Notes: a model not told the origin generated them from the sequence alone. A stretch of DNA of 64,000 bases from Phaeovibrio sulfidiphilus (GCF_014861485.1 NZ_JACZHT010000001.1:310001-374000), one strand, 5' to 3'. Positions 44,960 to 54,467 are shown, counted from the first letter of the stretch. Translations and numbers: made by a program.

Positions 44960-45726
44960 ACCTTCTCGCACTCGTCGGACGGGTCTTTCTGGCCTTCCTG
45001 ACCCAGGTCGGACAGTTCACCCTGTTTGCCCTGGTGTCCCTCTCCCACTGTCTGCGGCCGCCGTTCTACCTGCGCCTGACCGCACGGCAGATGATCGAGA
45101 TCGGATACTACTCCCTTCCCGTTGTGGGCCTGACGGCGATCTTCACGGGCATGGTGCTGGCGCTCCAGACCAGTTCGGGCTTCTCCGAGCTGGCGGCGGA
45201 GAGCTCCGTGGCCATGATCGTGGCCTGGGGCATGACCCGGGAGCTGGGGCCGGTCCTGGCCGGCCTGATGGTGGCCGGACGCATCGGCGCCGCCATGGCC
45301 GCCGAGATCGGAACCATGAAGGTGACCGAGCAGGTGGACGCGCTCTATACCCTGTCCACGAACCCCTACAAATATCTTGTGGTCCCGCGGCTGATTGCCG
45401 GGGCGACCATGCTTCCGCTGCTGGTTCTTGTGGCGGACATCATCGGCATTTTCGGCGGCTACGTTCTGGGCACCACCAAGCTGGGCTTCTCCGAGCACGG
45501 CTACATCAGCGCCACCTGGCGGCACCTGGAGTTTATCGGGGTCGTCTCCGGCCTGACAAAGGCGGCAGTCTTCGGCCTGGTGATTGCGCTGATGGGCTGC
45601 TACCACGGCATTCACTCCCGGGGCGGCGCACAGGGCGTGGGCAAGGCCACCACCAACGCGGTGGTGTCCGCCTCGATCCTGATCCTGCTGCTGAACTACG
45701 TTCTCACCGAGATGTTCTTCGCCTGA
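44956..45726 (+). CDS. mlaE: ABC transporter permease, MlaE family
   Basis: The permease of the Mla system, which moves phospholipids between the outer and inner membranes to keep outer-membrane asymmetry. The 256-aa protein has the MlaE signature GMVLALQTSSGFSELAAESSVAMIVAW, RELGPVLAGLMVAGRIGAAMAAEIGTMKVTEQVDAL and several hydrophobic helices. It overlaps alr by 4 nt and is followed 17 nt later by the ATPase gene. The MlaD partner is not next to it in this window. Confidence 0.93.
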   Translation: MNLLALVGRVFLAFLTQVGQFTLFALVSLSHCLRPPFYLRLTARQMIEIGYYSLPVVGLTAIFTGMVLALQTSSGFSELAAESSVAMIVAWGMTRELGPVLAGLMVAGRIGAAMAAEIGTMKVTEQVDALYTLSTNPYKYLVVPRLIAGATMLPLLVLVADIIGIFGGYVLGTTKLGFSEHGYISATWRHLEFIGVVSGLTKAAVFGLVIALMGCYHGIHSRGGAQGVGKATTNAVVSASILILLLNYVLTEMFFA

Positions 45727-45743
45727 GGAAAGGGACGCCGACC

Positions 45744-46511
45744 ATGACCGACAAGATCACTCTGGAGAACGTCAGCAAGTCGTTCGGCAGGAAGACCGTC
45801 CTCGACGGCCTGTCCCTCAGCGTCGAGAAGGGCCAGTCGCTGGTGATTATCGGCGGCTCGGGGTCCGGGAAGTCGGTGACCCTCAAGTGCATTCTGGGCC
45901 TGATCCATCCGGACCGGGGCTCCATCAAGGTGGACGGCCGGGAGACCGTGGGCCTCTCGGGCCGGGAGCGGGCCCGGATGCTCTCGCGCTTTGGCATGCT
46001 CTTCCAGGGCGCGGCCCTGTTCGACAGCCTGCCGGTCTGGGAGAACGTGGCCTTCGGCCTGATCGAGGGACAGGGCATCCGGCGCAAGGAGGCCCGGGAC
46101 CGGGCCGTGGACACCCTGGCCCAGGTGGGGCTGGGCGCGGACGTGGGAGACCTGTTCCCGTCCGAGCTCTCGGGAGGCATGCAAAAGCGCGTGGGCCTGG
46201 CCCGGGCCATTGCCACCCGCCCCGAGATCATCTTTTTCGACGAGCCCACCACGGGCCTGGATCCCATCATGGCCGACGTGATCAACGACCTGATCGTGAA
46301 GTGCGTGAAAGACCTGGGAGCCACCACGCTCTCCATCACCCACGACATGAGCAGCGCGTCCAAGATTGCGGACCGCATTGCCATGCTCTATCAGGGCCGC
46401 ATGATCTGGGAGGGTCCGGCGAAAGACGTCTGGAACTCGGGCAACGACTACGTGGACCAGTTCGTCCACGGTCGCGCCGACGGCCCCATCCGGATGGCCC
46501 TTCGCGCCTGA
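45744..46511 (+). CDS. mlaF: ABC transporter ATP-binding protein, MlaF type
   Basis: The ATPase of the Mla phospholipid transporter. The 255-aa protein has GGSGSGKSVTLK (Walker A), ELSGGMQKRVGLARA (signature) and EIIFFDEPTTGLDP (Walker B). LSGGMQKR is typical of the MlaF/Ttg2A group. The ATG at 45744 is preceded by GAGGAAAGG at about 10 nt. It pairs with mlaE and is expected to form the MlaF2E2 core. Confidence 0.94.
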   Translation: MTDKITLENVSKSFGRKTVLDGLSLSVEKGQSLVIIGGSGSGKSVTLKCILGLIHPDRGSIKVDGRETVGLSGRERARMLSRFGMLFQGAALFDSLPVWENVAFGLIEGQGIRRKEARDRAVDTLAQVGLGADVGDLFPSELSGGMQKRVGLARAIATRPEIIFFDEPTTGLDPIMADVINDLIVKCVKDLGATTLSITHDMSSASKIADRIAMLYQGRMIWEGPAKDVWNSGNDYVDQFVHGRADGPIRMALRA

Positions 46512-46560
46512 GCGCCCGAGCCCACGCCCGTCTTTCTCTCACCGGAACCCGGACCGATCC

Positions 46561-47967
46561 ATGGCCAAGCCCTCCGTGCGTTATGTCTGCCAGAGCTGCG
46601 GGAGCCTCGCGCCCCGCTGGGCCGGGCGCTGCGATGCCTGCGGCGAGTGGAACACCATCCGCGAGGAACAGGGCGAGGAGGCCCTGCCCAAGGGCCAGAC
46701 CGGCGGCAAGGGCGGCCGGGCCATCCGGTTCGTCGGGCTGGAGGGCGAGGGACGCCCGCCGCCCCGCCTGCCCACCGGCATGACCGAGCTGGACCGGGTG
46801 ACCGGCGGCGGCCTGGTACCCGGCTCGGTTCTTCTGGTCGGGGGTGATCCGGGCATCGGCAAATCCACCATCATGCTTCAGGCCAGCGCGGCCCTGGCGC
46901 TCGGGGGGCAGAAGTGCCTCTACATCTCGGGCGAGGAGGCGGTGGAGCAGGTGCGCATGCGCGCCGGACGCCTGGGGCTGTCCCACGCGCCGGTTGGGCT
47001 GGCCTCCGCCACCGGCCTGCGGGACATCCTGGCGACCCTCGAGGAGGGCGCGCCCCCGGATGTCGTTATCATCGATTCCATCCAGACCATGTACCTGGAC
47101 ACACTGGATTCCGCGCCCGGCACCGTCTCCCAGGTGCGCACCGGCGCCCACGAGCTGATCCGCTCCGCCAAGAAGCGGGGCTTTGTCCTGTTCCTGATCG
47201 GGCACGTGACCAAGGACGGCCAGCTGGCGGGTCCGCGGGTCATGGAGCACATGGTGGACTGCGTGCTCTATTTCGAGGGCGAGCGCGGCCACCCCTTCCG
47301 GATCCTGCGGGCGGTCAAGAACCGCTTCGGCGCCACCGACGAGATCGGCGTCTTCGAGATGTCCGACCGGGGCCTGGTGGAAGTCCCCAACCCCTCGGCC
47401 CTGTTCCTGGCCGAGCGGCGGGGCAACGTCACCGGCTCCTGCGTGTTCGCGGGGGTCGAGGGCTCGCGCCCCATGCTGGTGGAGATCCAGGCCCTGGTCT
47501 CGACCAGCGCCTCGGGAACGCCCCGGCGTGCGGTGGTGGGCTGGGACTCGTCGCGCCTGGCCATGATCCTTGCGGTCCTGGAGGCCCGCTGCGGCATCTC
47601 GTTCGCGGGCAACGATGTCTACCTGAACGTTGCGGGGGGCCTGCGCATCCAGGAACCGGCCGCGGACCTTGCGGTGGCCACCGCCTTGCTCTCGGCCCGG
47701 TTCGGGGTGTCCGCCCCCGCCGATATGGCCATCTTTGGCGAGATCGGCCTGTCCGGGGAAATCCGGGCGGTCTCCCACCGGGATCTGAGGCTGAAGGAGG
47801 CGGCCAAGCTGGGGTTTGCCCAGGCCCTCTTGCCTCCGAGGCCCCGGGGTGCCAGAAAGGGTGGAGCGTCGGACGCGCGCGCCCGCGACCCGCTTGCCCT
47901 GAAAGAGGTCGGCCATATCCAGGATGTGGCCCTCCTGTTCGGACCGGCGGAGCCCCAGGCCTCGTGA
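46561..47967 (+). CDS. radA: DNA repair protein RadA
   Basis: RadA is a RecA-like ATPase that helps branch migration during homologous recombination. The 468-aa protein has the N-terminal zinc finger CQSCGSLAPRWAGRCDACGEW, the Walker A motif GGDPGIGKST, the RadA-specific VKNRFGATDEIGVFEM, and the C-terminal Lon-protease-like domain (YLNVAGGLRIQEPAADLAVA). The start is the ATG at 46561. It is followed after 106 nt by cvpA, a common radA-cvpA-purF order. Confidence 0.96.
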   Translation: MAKPSVRYVCQSCGSLAPRWAGRCDACGEWNTIREEQGEEALPKGQTGGKGGRAIRFVGLEGEGRPPPRLPTGMTELDRVTGGGLVPGSVLLVGGDPGIGKSTIMLQASAALALGGQKCLYISGEEAVEQVRMRAGRLGLSHAPVGLASATGLRDILATLEEGAPPDVVIIDSIQTMYLDTLDSAPGTVSQVRTGAHELIRSAKKRGFVLFLIGHVTKDGQLAGPRVMEHMVDCVLYFEGERGHPFRILRAVKNRFGATDEIGVFEMSDRGLVEVPNPSALFLAERRGNVTGSCVFAGVEGSRPMLVEIQALVSTSASGTPRRAVVGWDSSRLAMILAVLEARCGISFAGNDVYLNVAGGLRIQEPAADLAVATALLSARFGVSAPADMAIFGEIGLSGEIRAVSHRDLRLKEAAKLGFAQALLPPRPRGARKGGASDARARDPLALKEVGHIQDVALLFGPAEPQAS

Positions 47968-48073
47968 CCCCCACGCCCGCGCCCCGGGCGCTGCGCCGGT
48001 GTCCCGGCCCGACCCGGTGCCCCTGCGGCCCGCCCCCTGTTACCTCCCATCCGGCTTCCGGGAGCCTGCCCCC

Positions 48074-48751
48074 ATGAATTCCATGATCGTAAACCCCTTC
48101 GACCTTCTTGTTCTCATCGTCCTGGTCCTGTCCGGCGTCTACGGTCTGACCCGCGGCTTCGTCCGCGAGGTTCTGGGGATTCTGGCCTGGATCCTGGCGT
48201 TCATCTCGGCGCTCTACGGCTTTTCGGGGCTGGCGCCGCTGTTCATGGACTTCTTCCCCACCGTGCCCCTGATGGCCAACTGGTCCGCCGGTGTGATGAC
48301 CTTCCTGATCATCCTTGTGGCGCTGTACCTGGTCTCGACGATCGTTGCCCGAGTCGTCAAAAACACGGTTCTGAGCCCCCTGGACCGGTCCCTGGGATTC
48401 CTTTTTGGCCTGTTCCGGGGCTGGATTATCATGATCGCCCTGATTTTGGGCCTGAACTGGATTGTGCCCCCGACCCAGCAGCCCGAGTGGCTCCACTCGG
48501 CGGTGTCGCGGCCGCTCCTGGACGAAAGCGCGGGATTCACCCTCCAGTTTCTGCCGGAAAGGTACCGGGATGTGCTGGCGGGGGGCTACCGGTCCCTGAC
48601 TCCCGGGGAAAAAGCCCTGGAGGCACGCCGCCAGTTTGAGCGTCTTGTGGACCCGCGCCCCGTGTCTCCCGGCGCACCGGCCGTGGAAAACGGCGGCTAC
48701 GGCGGCGACGTCCGCCGGGAGCTGGACAGACTGATCGAAGGTACGCCTTGA
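48074..48751 (+). CDS. cvpA: CvpA family membrane protein
   Basis: A 225-aa inner-membrane protein of the colicin V production family. Four hydrophobic segments lie in the first 140 residues, with GLTRGFVREVLGILAWILAF and LDRSLGFLFGLFRGW as family motifs; the rest is soluble and charged. CvpA is linked to purF in many bacteria and in enterobacteria to envelope stress tolerance. It starts at the ATG at 48074 and lies 97 nt before purF. Confidence 0.92.
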   Translation: MNSMIVNPFDLLVLIVLVLSGVYGLTRGFVREVLGILAWILAFISALYGFSGLAPLFMDFFPTVPLMANWSAGVMTFLIILVALYLVSTIVARVVKNTVLSPLDRSLGFLFGLFRGWIIMIALILGLNWIVPPTQQPEWLHSAVSRPLLDESAGFTLQFLPERYRDVLAGGYRSLTPGEKALEARRQFERLVDPRPVSPGAPAVENGGYGGDVRRELDRLIEGTP

Positions 48752-48848
48752 TTTTTTCCGAAAATTCCCCTTTTTAGGCGTACGGAATGCCCGCCCCGAC
48801 CAGGGGGCCTTACACACCCGGCTTCGCCCGGGCAGCAGGACGCAGCCA

Positions 48849-50336
48849 ATGCCCTTGACCATGACGACGTGCCCGTTCCCCACCGACGACGACGCGGACG
48901 GTGACACCCTCCACGAGGAGTGCGGTGTCTTCGGCGTGTTCGGAGACACCGACGCCGCCATCCACGCGACCCTGGGGCTCCACGCCCTCCAGCATCGCGG
49001 GCAGGAGGCGGCGGGCATGGTCTCCACCGACGGTGACCAGTTCCACGTCCTGAAGGGCGGGGGCCACGTCAGCGAGATCTTCCGCGCCAAGCGGATGCCC
49101 ACGCTCCAGGGCTCGGCGGCCATCGGCCACGTGCGCTACGCCACCAGCGGCGGCACCGTCATGCGCAACGTCCAGCCCCTGTACGCCGACTTCGCGTTCG
49201 GCGGCCTCGCCATCGCCCACAACGGCAACCTGACCAACGCCATGGTCCTGCGCGAGACGCTGGTGAACCGGGGCTGCCTGTTCCAGTCCACCTCGGACAC
49301 CGAGGTGATCATTCACCTGATCGCGGTCTCCATCTGCTCGAAGGTGGAGGACCGGATCATCGACGCCCTGCGTCAGGTGCAGGGCGCCTACTCCATCGTG
49401 GCCCTGGTCAAGGACGCCCTGATTGGCGTGCGCGACCCGAAGGGCATGCGGCCCCTGGTCCTGGGCAAGCTGGACGGCTCGTGGATCCTGGCCTCCGAGA
49501 CCTGTGCCCTCGACATCATGGGCGCCGAGTTCGTCCGCGACGTGGAGCCCGGCGAGCTGGTGGTCATCACAAAGGACGGCCTGACCTCGCACCGGCCCTT
49601 TGCCGTGACCCGCCCGCGCTTTTGCGTGTTCGAGTACATCTACTTCGCCCGCCCCGACAGCATCGTGGAAAACCGCTCGGTCTATGACGCCCGCAAGGCC
49701 ATCGGTCGCGAGCTGGCCCGGGAGAACGGCGTGGACGCCGATATTGTGGTCCCGGTGCCGGACTCGGGCGTCCCCAGCGCCATCGGCTACGCGGCCGAGG
49801 CGGGGATTCCCTTCGAGTTCGGGATCATCCGGAACCACTATGTGGGGCGCACCTTCATCCAGCCCACGGACAAGACCCGGAACCTGGGTGTGAAGCGCAA
49901 GCACAACGCCAACCGTCCGGTGCTGGAAGGCCGGCGGGTGGTCCTGATCGACGACTCCATTGTGCGCGGCACCACCTCGATGCAGATCGTGGACATGGTC
50001 CGGCAGGCGGGGGCCTCCGAGGTCCACATGCGGATCGCGAGCCCGCCCACCATCCATCCCTGCTACTTCGGCATCGACACCCCCGAGCGCGAGAAGCTCC
50101 TGGCGGCCAACCACTCGGTGGAGGACATGACCCGGATCCTGGGCGTGGACTCCCTGTCCTTCATCTCCCTTGAGGGGCTCTACCGGGCCCTGAACATCGA
50201 GCACCGGGACGCGAAAAACCCGCAGTTCTGTGATGCGTGCTTCTCCGGCGACTATCCGTACCAGAACCCGGACCTGGCCCTGCGCACCCGCCGTCCCAGC
50301 GTCTTCCTGCACGACCAGGGCTCGGACGTCTCCTGA
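48849..50336 (+). CDS. purF: Amidophosphoribosyltransferase
   Basis: PurF makes phosphoribosylamine from PRPP and glutamine, the first step of purine synthesis. The 495-aa protein has Cys25 (EECGVFGVFG) as the expected N-terminal nucleophile after removal of a 24-residue propeptide, RYATSGG and NGNLTNA in the glutaminase domain, and the PRPP loop VVLIDDSIVRGTT. Extra cysteines in FCVFEYIYF, HPCYFG and FCDACFSG match the Fe-S cluster type known from Bacillus. AGGA precedes the ATG. Confidence 0.96.
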   Translation: MPLTMTTCPFPTDDDADGDTLHEECGVFGVFGDTDAAIHATLGLHALQHRGQEAAGMVSTDGDQFHVLKGGGHVSEIFRAKRMPTLQGSAAIGHVRYATSGGTVMRNVQPLYADFAFGGLAIAHNGNLTNAMVLRETLVNRGCLFQSTSDTEVIIHLIAVSICSKVEDRIIDALRQVQGAYSIVALVKDALIGVRDPKGMRPLVLGKLDGSWILASETCALDIMGAEFVRDVEPGELVVITKDGLTSHRPFAVTRPRFCVFEYIYFARPDSIVENRSVYDARKAIGRELARENGVDADIVVPVPDSGVPSAIGYAAEAGIPFEFGIIRNHYVGRTFIQPTDKTRNLGVKRKHNANRPVLEGRRVVLIDDSIVRGTTSMQIVDMVRQAGASEVHMRIASPPTIHPCYFGIDTPEREKLLAANHSVEDMTRILGVDSLSFISLEGLYRALNIEHRDAKNPQFCDACFSGDYPYQNPDLALRTRRPSVFLHDQGSDVS

Positions 50337-50383
50337 GCCCGGCACCCGGCCGGGTGACACGGCGCACCGCACACCAAAAACAA

Positions 50384-50409
50384 GGGCCCCGTTTCTGCGG
50401 GGCCTTTTT
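50384..50409 (+). terminator. Rho-independent terminator after purF
   Basis: Stem GGCCCCG / CGGGGCC (50385-50391 and 50398-50404) with a 6-nt loop and five T. It starts about 48 nt after the purF stop. Confidence 0.9.
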
Positions 50410-50561
50410 GCATGGGACCGGAACCGGCGGGGCATCTGGCGTCACCCGGCGTGACGTGGTCCGGGCGGGGCCCGGCACCGCGTGGCGTCCGTGGAGCCGG
50501 CTCGCCCTGCCCGGCCCGGCCTGACTTGACCAGTCCCCAGGGCAAAGCCGCCCGCCGCACC

Positions 50562-51332
50562 TCAGAGGCCGAAGGGGCCGTTCTGCCGGATCCAGTCCAG
50601 GGCCTCGGCCACGGTGCCGACCCGGGGCGTCTGCGGGCGCTGCGGGCGCTGGCGCATAACCACCCGAACCCCCAGGTCCCGGGCGGCCAGAAGCTTGGCC
50701 CGGGTTGCCTCGCCTCCGCTGTTCTTGCACACGATGGTGTCGATGCCGTGATCCTGGAGAAGGGCCGTCTCGCCCGCCAGATCAAAGGGGCCCCGGGCCA
50801 GGAGGATCTCGGCCTCCCGGAAGGGGGGCATGGGATCGGGCCGGTCCACCGAGCGGATTACAAAGCGCACCCCATCCAGACGCGCAAACGGATCCAGCTC
50901 CTGGCGCCCCAGAGCCAGGAACACGCACCGGGCGTCGCGCTCCAGCAGGTCGGCCGCTGTCTCCCAGTCCGGAACCGCATCCCAGCGGTCCCCCTCCGCC
51001 GGAACCCACTCGGGCCGCTCCAGCCGCAGCAGGGGCACGCCGGTTTCCCGAGCCGCCCCGTCCGCGTTCCAGCCCATACGGGAGGCAAACGGGTGGGTCG
51101 CATCCACGATCAGGGCGGTGCCGGTGTCCCCGAGATAGCGCGCAAGCCCGGCCACGCCCCCGAAGCCCCCCACACGCAAGGCGCCCTCGGGCTCCCGGGG
51201 GGACTGGGTGCGTCCGGCGAACGAGGACACCACCGGAACTCCGGCGCGGTGCAGGGCCGCCGCCAGGGCGTAGCCCTCGGTGGTGCCGCCAAGAACCAGG
51301 ACAGCGCCGGACGGAACAGGGGTCTCAGCCAT
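50562..51332 (-). CDS. cobK: Precorrin-6A reductase
   Basis: CobK/CbiJ reduces precorrin-6A (or its cobalt form) with NADPH in corrin-ring synthesis. The 256-aa protein has GAVLVLGGTTEGYALAAALHRAG at the N-terminus, VDATHPFASRMGWNA and IVCKNSGGEATRAKLLAARDLGVRVVMRQRP, all diagnostic of the family. It overlaps the upstream TcuB-like gene by 8 nt and is last in a three-gene minus-strand operon. Confidence 0.93.
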   Translation of the reverse strand: MAETPVPSGAVLVLGGTTEGYALAAALHRAGVPVVSSFAGRTQSPREPEGALRVGGFGGVAGLARYLGDTGTALIVDATHPFASRMGWNADGAARETGVPLLRLERPEWVPAEGDRWDAVPDWETAADLLERDARCVFLALGRQELDPFARLDGVRFVIRSVDRPDPMPPFREAEILLARGPFDLAGETALLQDHGIDTIVCKNSGGEATRAKLLAARDLGVRVVMRQRPQRPQTPRVGTVAEALDWIRQNGPFGL

Positions 51333-52473
51333 GCTTTCTCTCCAGGGCGGCCCGGCTCAGGGCGGCCAGGCGAAACGGAACGTGACGGAGCTTGCCCAGC
51401 GAGAACGTGAGAAACAGCCCCATGACCGAGCCCATGTGAAGGCCCAGAAGGATCCCCATGATGCCGGTCTCCCGAAGCGCCAGCAGGGCCAGACCGCTCA
51501 GGGACACCGCCGCCAGAAGCCCCAGGAAGGTGGTGTCCTCCTTCAGGGTCTCGGGGGCCGTGGGGCCCGGATCAAGGCCCATCTTGCGGCCTGCAAGCCC
51601 CGCACAGGCCCCGAGGATCAGGATGCCCCCGCTGGTCCCCAGAAGAACCGGAAGGCTGAACCAGGAATAGGGGGCCTGCCAGCCCAGGAAATGGTGGGCC
51701 GCCGCCCCGGCGCCGGAGGCAGCAAAGCACAGCCCCACCCCCAGAACCAGCATCTGGTGAAGCCTGCGGCGGATGTCCGAGGGCGTGTCGTCGTGATCCG
51801 TGCAGCCGTACCCTCCGCCCGTGAGGTTGTGCAGAAGGAGCGCCTCCCTCAGGACCGTGGGCAGGACGGCGGCAGCGCTCAGCAGGCTGACCCCCGGCGC
51901 GATCAGCCGCCAGAAGCGCACCGAGCTGAGCACCAGGCTCAGCAGGCCGAAGCCGAAGGTCACGGCGCCCAGGGCCGTCATCCAGCCCCAGGGCATGATC
52001 CGGTAGAAGGATCCCGGGCCCGAGTGGCCGCTGAACAGCACATCCGACGGCACCGAGGCCATCAGGAACAGGGGCACCGCCACAATCAGAAGCACGGACA
52101 GGACCGTGGCAAACACGGGGACCACCTGGTCCGAGACCCCGGCCCCCAGCGAGGGCCAGCCGTACTCCCGGTAGGCCCGCTGGCGAACCCGGGCCATCAG
52201 GGCCGGAACGTTGATCGCGTAGGCGTGGGGCGGCGCGTACTGGCAGGCGTAATAGCAGGACCGGCAGTTGTGGCACAGGACCGCCAGATAGTAGAGATCC
52301 GCGTCGGACAGGGCGCGCTTGCGCCGCTGGGAGCGGAACATCTCGCAATAGCCGGTGCAGTAGCCGCAGACGTTGCACAGGGTCAGAACCCGCCGGGCCT
52401 CGGCCATCAGAGGATCCAGAACGGGAGAGGCCTCCCCCGCGGGGACCGTCGCCTTGCCAGCCGTATGTGTCAT
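51325..52473 (-). CDS. TcuB/CitB-like Fe-S membrane protein (C-terminal half of CobZ)
   Basis: A 382-aa protein with two ferredoxin-type clusters, CNVCGYCTGYC (Cys33-43) and CHNCRSCYYAC (Cys67-77), followed by several membrane helices, as in TcuB (CitB), which re-oxidises the flavoprotein TcuA in tricarballylate use. In Rhodobacter capsulatus, CobZ is a fusion of a TcuA-like flavoprotein with a TcuB-like half and acts as precorrin-3B synthase. Here the two halves are separate genes and the operon ends with cobK, so a cobalamin role is favoured over tricarballylate use. Confidence 0.88.
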   Translation of the reverse strand: MTHTAGKATVPAGEASPVLDPLMAEARRVLTLCNVCGYCTGYCEMFRSQRRKRALSDADLYYLAVLCHNCRSCYYACQYAPPHAYAINVPALMARVRQRAYREYGWPSLGAGVSDQVVPVFATVLSVLLIVAVPLFLMASVPSDVLFSGHSGPGSFYRIMPWGWMTALGAVTFGFGLLSLVLSSVRFWRLIAPGVSLLSAAAVLPTVLREALLLHNLTGGGYGCTDHDDTPSDIRRRLHQMLVLGVGLCFAASGAGAAAHHFLGWQAPYSWFSLPVLLGTSGGILILGACAGLAGRKMGLDPGPTAPETLKEDTTFLGLLAAVSLSGLALLALRETGIMGILLGLHMGSVMGLFLTFSLGKLRHVPFRLAALSRAALERKHG

Positions 52474-52628
52474 AGAAGGGGTGTCTCCCGCGTTTCAGAA
52501 ACCGCCAGCCCCCCGGACCCCGCCGGGGAACCGGACCGTGCATTCAGGACCGGACATTCAGGACTGGGCCCCCCAGAGCCACCCACCGGGGACCACACTC
52601 GGGGGGCCGCACACAGGGGACCACATGC

Positions 52629-54068
52629 TCAGGACCGGGTGCCGGGCAAAAGCAGCCCGTGGCCGCGCAGGCGCGCCGCGTTGCGCCCGGCGATCCGCCC
52701 GAACACTGCGGCCACCATCAGGGCCGCCCCCGAGACGTAGCCCCGCCCCAGGACGCCCGGAGCCATGATCATACCGGCAGCAAAGACCGTCTCGCACGGG
52801 TAGCCGTCAAGGCGCATCACCCGGGCACGGGAATCCACCTTGAGCCCGTAGCAGGTGAAGGTGATCCCGGGGCGGAACGGCACCGCGCGGAACGGGGGCT
52901 TGACCACGTAGGGCGCGGGACGCGTGCGCGGCGGCTCCAGCCGGCGGCGTCGCCCGTCCGGCTCGGCGCCCAGGATGCTGTTGTACTCCCGGACCTCCCC
53001 GGCCAGCACCTGCGGATCCATGTGAATGACCGGGGCCAGCTCCTCGAGGGTCGGGGCCTCGATGGGCGGATAGACCGGCGACGGAAAGTGGGCCGCCGCC
53101 CGGGCATCCATAATGGCCCAGGCCAGCTGACCCGAGGTCTCCAGCGCCATCCGCCCCCAGGTCCCGTACCGGGTGGAGGCCACATCCTTGCCCTCGTCGA
53201 AGAAGCGCCGCCCGGAGGCCGTAACGGCAATGCCGTACTGCACCCCCTCGACCCGGGTCACAATGCCGCCATCCCACTTGGGGGAGCGGGCGTCCACCGC
53301 CACCAGGTGTCCGAAACCGGGCTCGCCCGAGGACGCCACACCCTGGTCCAGAAGATCCCTCAGGGGCCCGCCCATGGCGTATTTCGTGCCGCGCAGGACA
53401 AGGTGGTGGGCGGCGCGCCCCCAGCTTTCCTGGAGCCACTTCCGGTTGGCCTGATAGCCACCCGAGCACACCACCGTCGCCCCCGGGCGAATGTTCAGAA
53501 CCCGTCCGGCATGCAGAACCTCGGTGCGGCCGTTCAGGTCCACGGTCCTGGCCTCGGCCTCGAACAGGATGCGCACGCCCAGGCGCTCCGCCTCGCGGTA
53601 AAGCGCGCGGATCATCGCCGTGCCGCCGCCCAGGAAGAACACGGTCTTGCGGGAGTGGGGCAGAACGCCCTCCTCCGGGAACTGGAGCGCCACACCCCGG
53701 GCAATCAGCCAGTCCGAAAGGCCGTGGGCGTGACGGGCCACGGTCTCGATCAGGTCCGGATCCCCGAGACCCGCGGAAATGCGATAGAGATCCTCCACCA
53801 GCTCGGCCCGCGGATAGGTCCGGGGGCTGAAAGGGGTCGGCTCCTCGTGGGGCTCGCGCATGTTGCGGGCGTGGCGCGCGTTGCCGCCCCGACGCCAGGC
53901 CGGAGACTCCTCCACAAGAAGAACCCGTGCACCGGCCTCCCGGGCCTCGATGGCCGCGCACAGCCCCGCCATGCCGCCGCCCAGAACAAGGACGTCGGGC
54001 GACGTCATGTCCTCGACCAGCTCGGACGCGTCGGGATAGAGAAGCGCGGGCAGACGAAGGCGCGCCAT
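52629..54068 (-). CDS. TcuA-like FAD-dependent flavoprotein (N-terminal half of CobZ)
   Basis: A 479-aa member of the fumarate reductase/succinate dehydrogenase flavoprotein family. VLVLGGGMAGLCAAIEAREAG binds FAD; VVCSGGYQANRKWLQE and GRRFFDEGKD are typical of the TcuA/CobZ group. It precedes the Fe-S partner by 155 nt and cobK beyond. By comparison with CobZ it would oxygenate and contract precorrin-3A at C20. AGGAGG lies about 11 nt before the ATG at 54068; an ATG at 54008 is an alternative start. Confidence 0.86.
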   Translation of the reverse strand: MARLRLPALLYPDASELVEDMTSPDVLVLGGGMAGLCAAIEAREAGARVLLVEESPAWRRGGNARHARNMREPHEEPTPFSPRTYPRAELVEDLYRISAGLGDPDLIETVARHAHGLSDWLIARGVALQFPEEGVLPHSRKTVFFLGGGTAMIRALYREAERLGVRILFEAEARTVDLNGRTEVLHAGRVLNIRPGATVVCSGGYQANRKWLQESWGRAAHHLVLRGTKYAMGGPLRDLLDQGVASSGEPGFGHLVAVDARSPKWDGGIVTRVEGVQYGIAVTASGRRFFDEGKDVASTRYGTWGRMALETSGQLAWAIMDARAAAHFPSPVYPPIEAPTLEELAPVIHMDPQVLAGEVREYNSILGAEPDGRRRRLEPPRTRPAPYVVKPPFRAVPFRPGITFTCYGLKVDSRARVMRLDGYPCETVFAAGMIMAPGVLGRGYVSGAALMVAAVFGRIAGRNAARLRGHGLLLPGTRS

Positions 54069-54393
54069 GGAGTACCGGACCCTCCTGTTGAAGAAAGTGG
54101 TCCACCTTAAAGCATAAGGGGCGCGCTTGAAAAGCAGTAGCCCGGCCCCCCGGGCGTGCACGAGCCCCCGCACCGGGGTAAAGACCGGGCCCGGCCTGAC
54201 GACACCGGGGCGACCGAACGGCCATGGCGGGCCAAAGCGGCGGGGTAGCTTCGGGCACCGCCCTCCCCGGGAACGCGCCACCGCCCCCTCGGGAAGGCGC
54301 CGCCGGGCCCACGGTCCACCACCGCCCCCCGGAACTACCCCACCGGACCACAAAAAAACGGTCACCGTTTCCGGTAACCGTTTTTGTCTGCGA
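54069..54393. other. Intergenic region upstream of the cobalamin operon
   Basis: About 325 bases holding the promoter side of the flavoprotein gene (an AT-richer stretch near 54090-54120, no clear boxes) and the terminator downstream of tRNA-Gln. Confidence 0.5.
54354..54385 (-). terminator. Terminator downstream of tRNA-Gln
   Basis: AAAAACGGTcACC and GGTaACCGTTTTT pair around a GTTTCC loop with one mismatch; A and T tracts allow use on either strand. It begins 9 nt past the tRNA 3' end. Confidence 0.85.
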
Positions 54394-54467
54394 TGGCTGG
54401 GGGACCAGGATTCGAACCTAGACTAACGGAGTCAGAGTCCGCTGTTCTACCATTAAACTATCCCCCA
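54394..54467 (-). tRNA. tRNA-Gln (anticodon CTG)
   Basis: A 74-nt cloverleaf with encoded CCA. The acceptor stem is TGGGGGA/TCCCCCA, the anticodon loop CTCTGAC and the T-arm AGGTTCGAATCCT. The U1 start of the acceptor is characteristic of tRNA-Gln. Confidence 0.95.
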
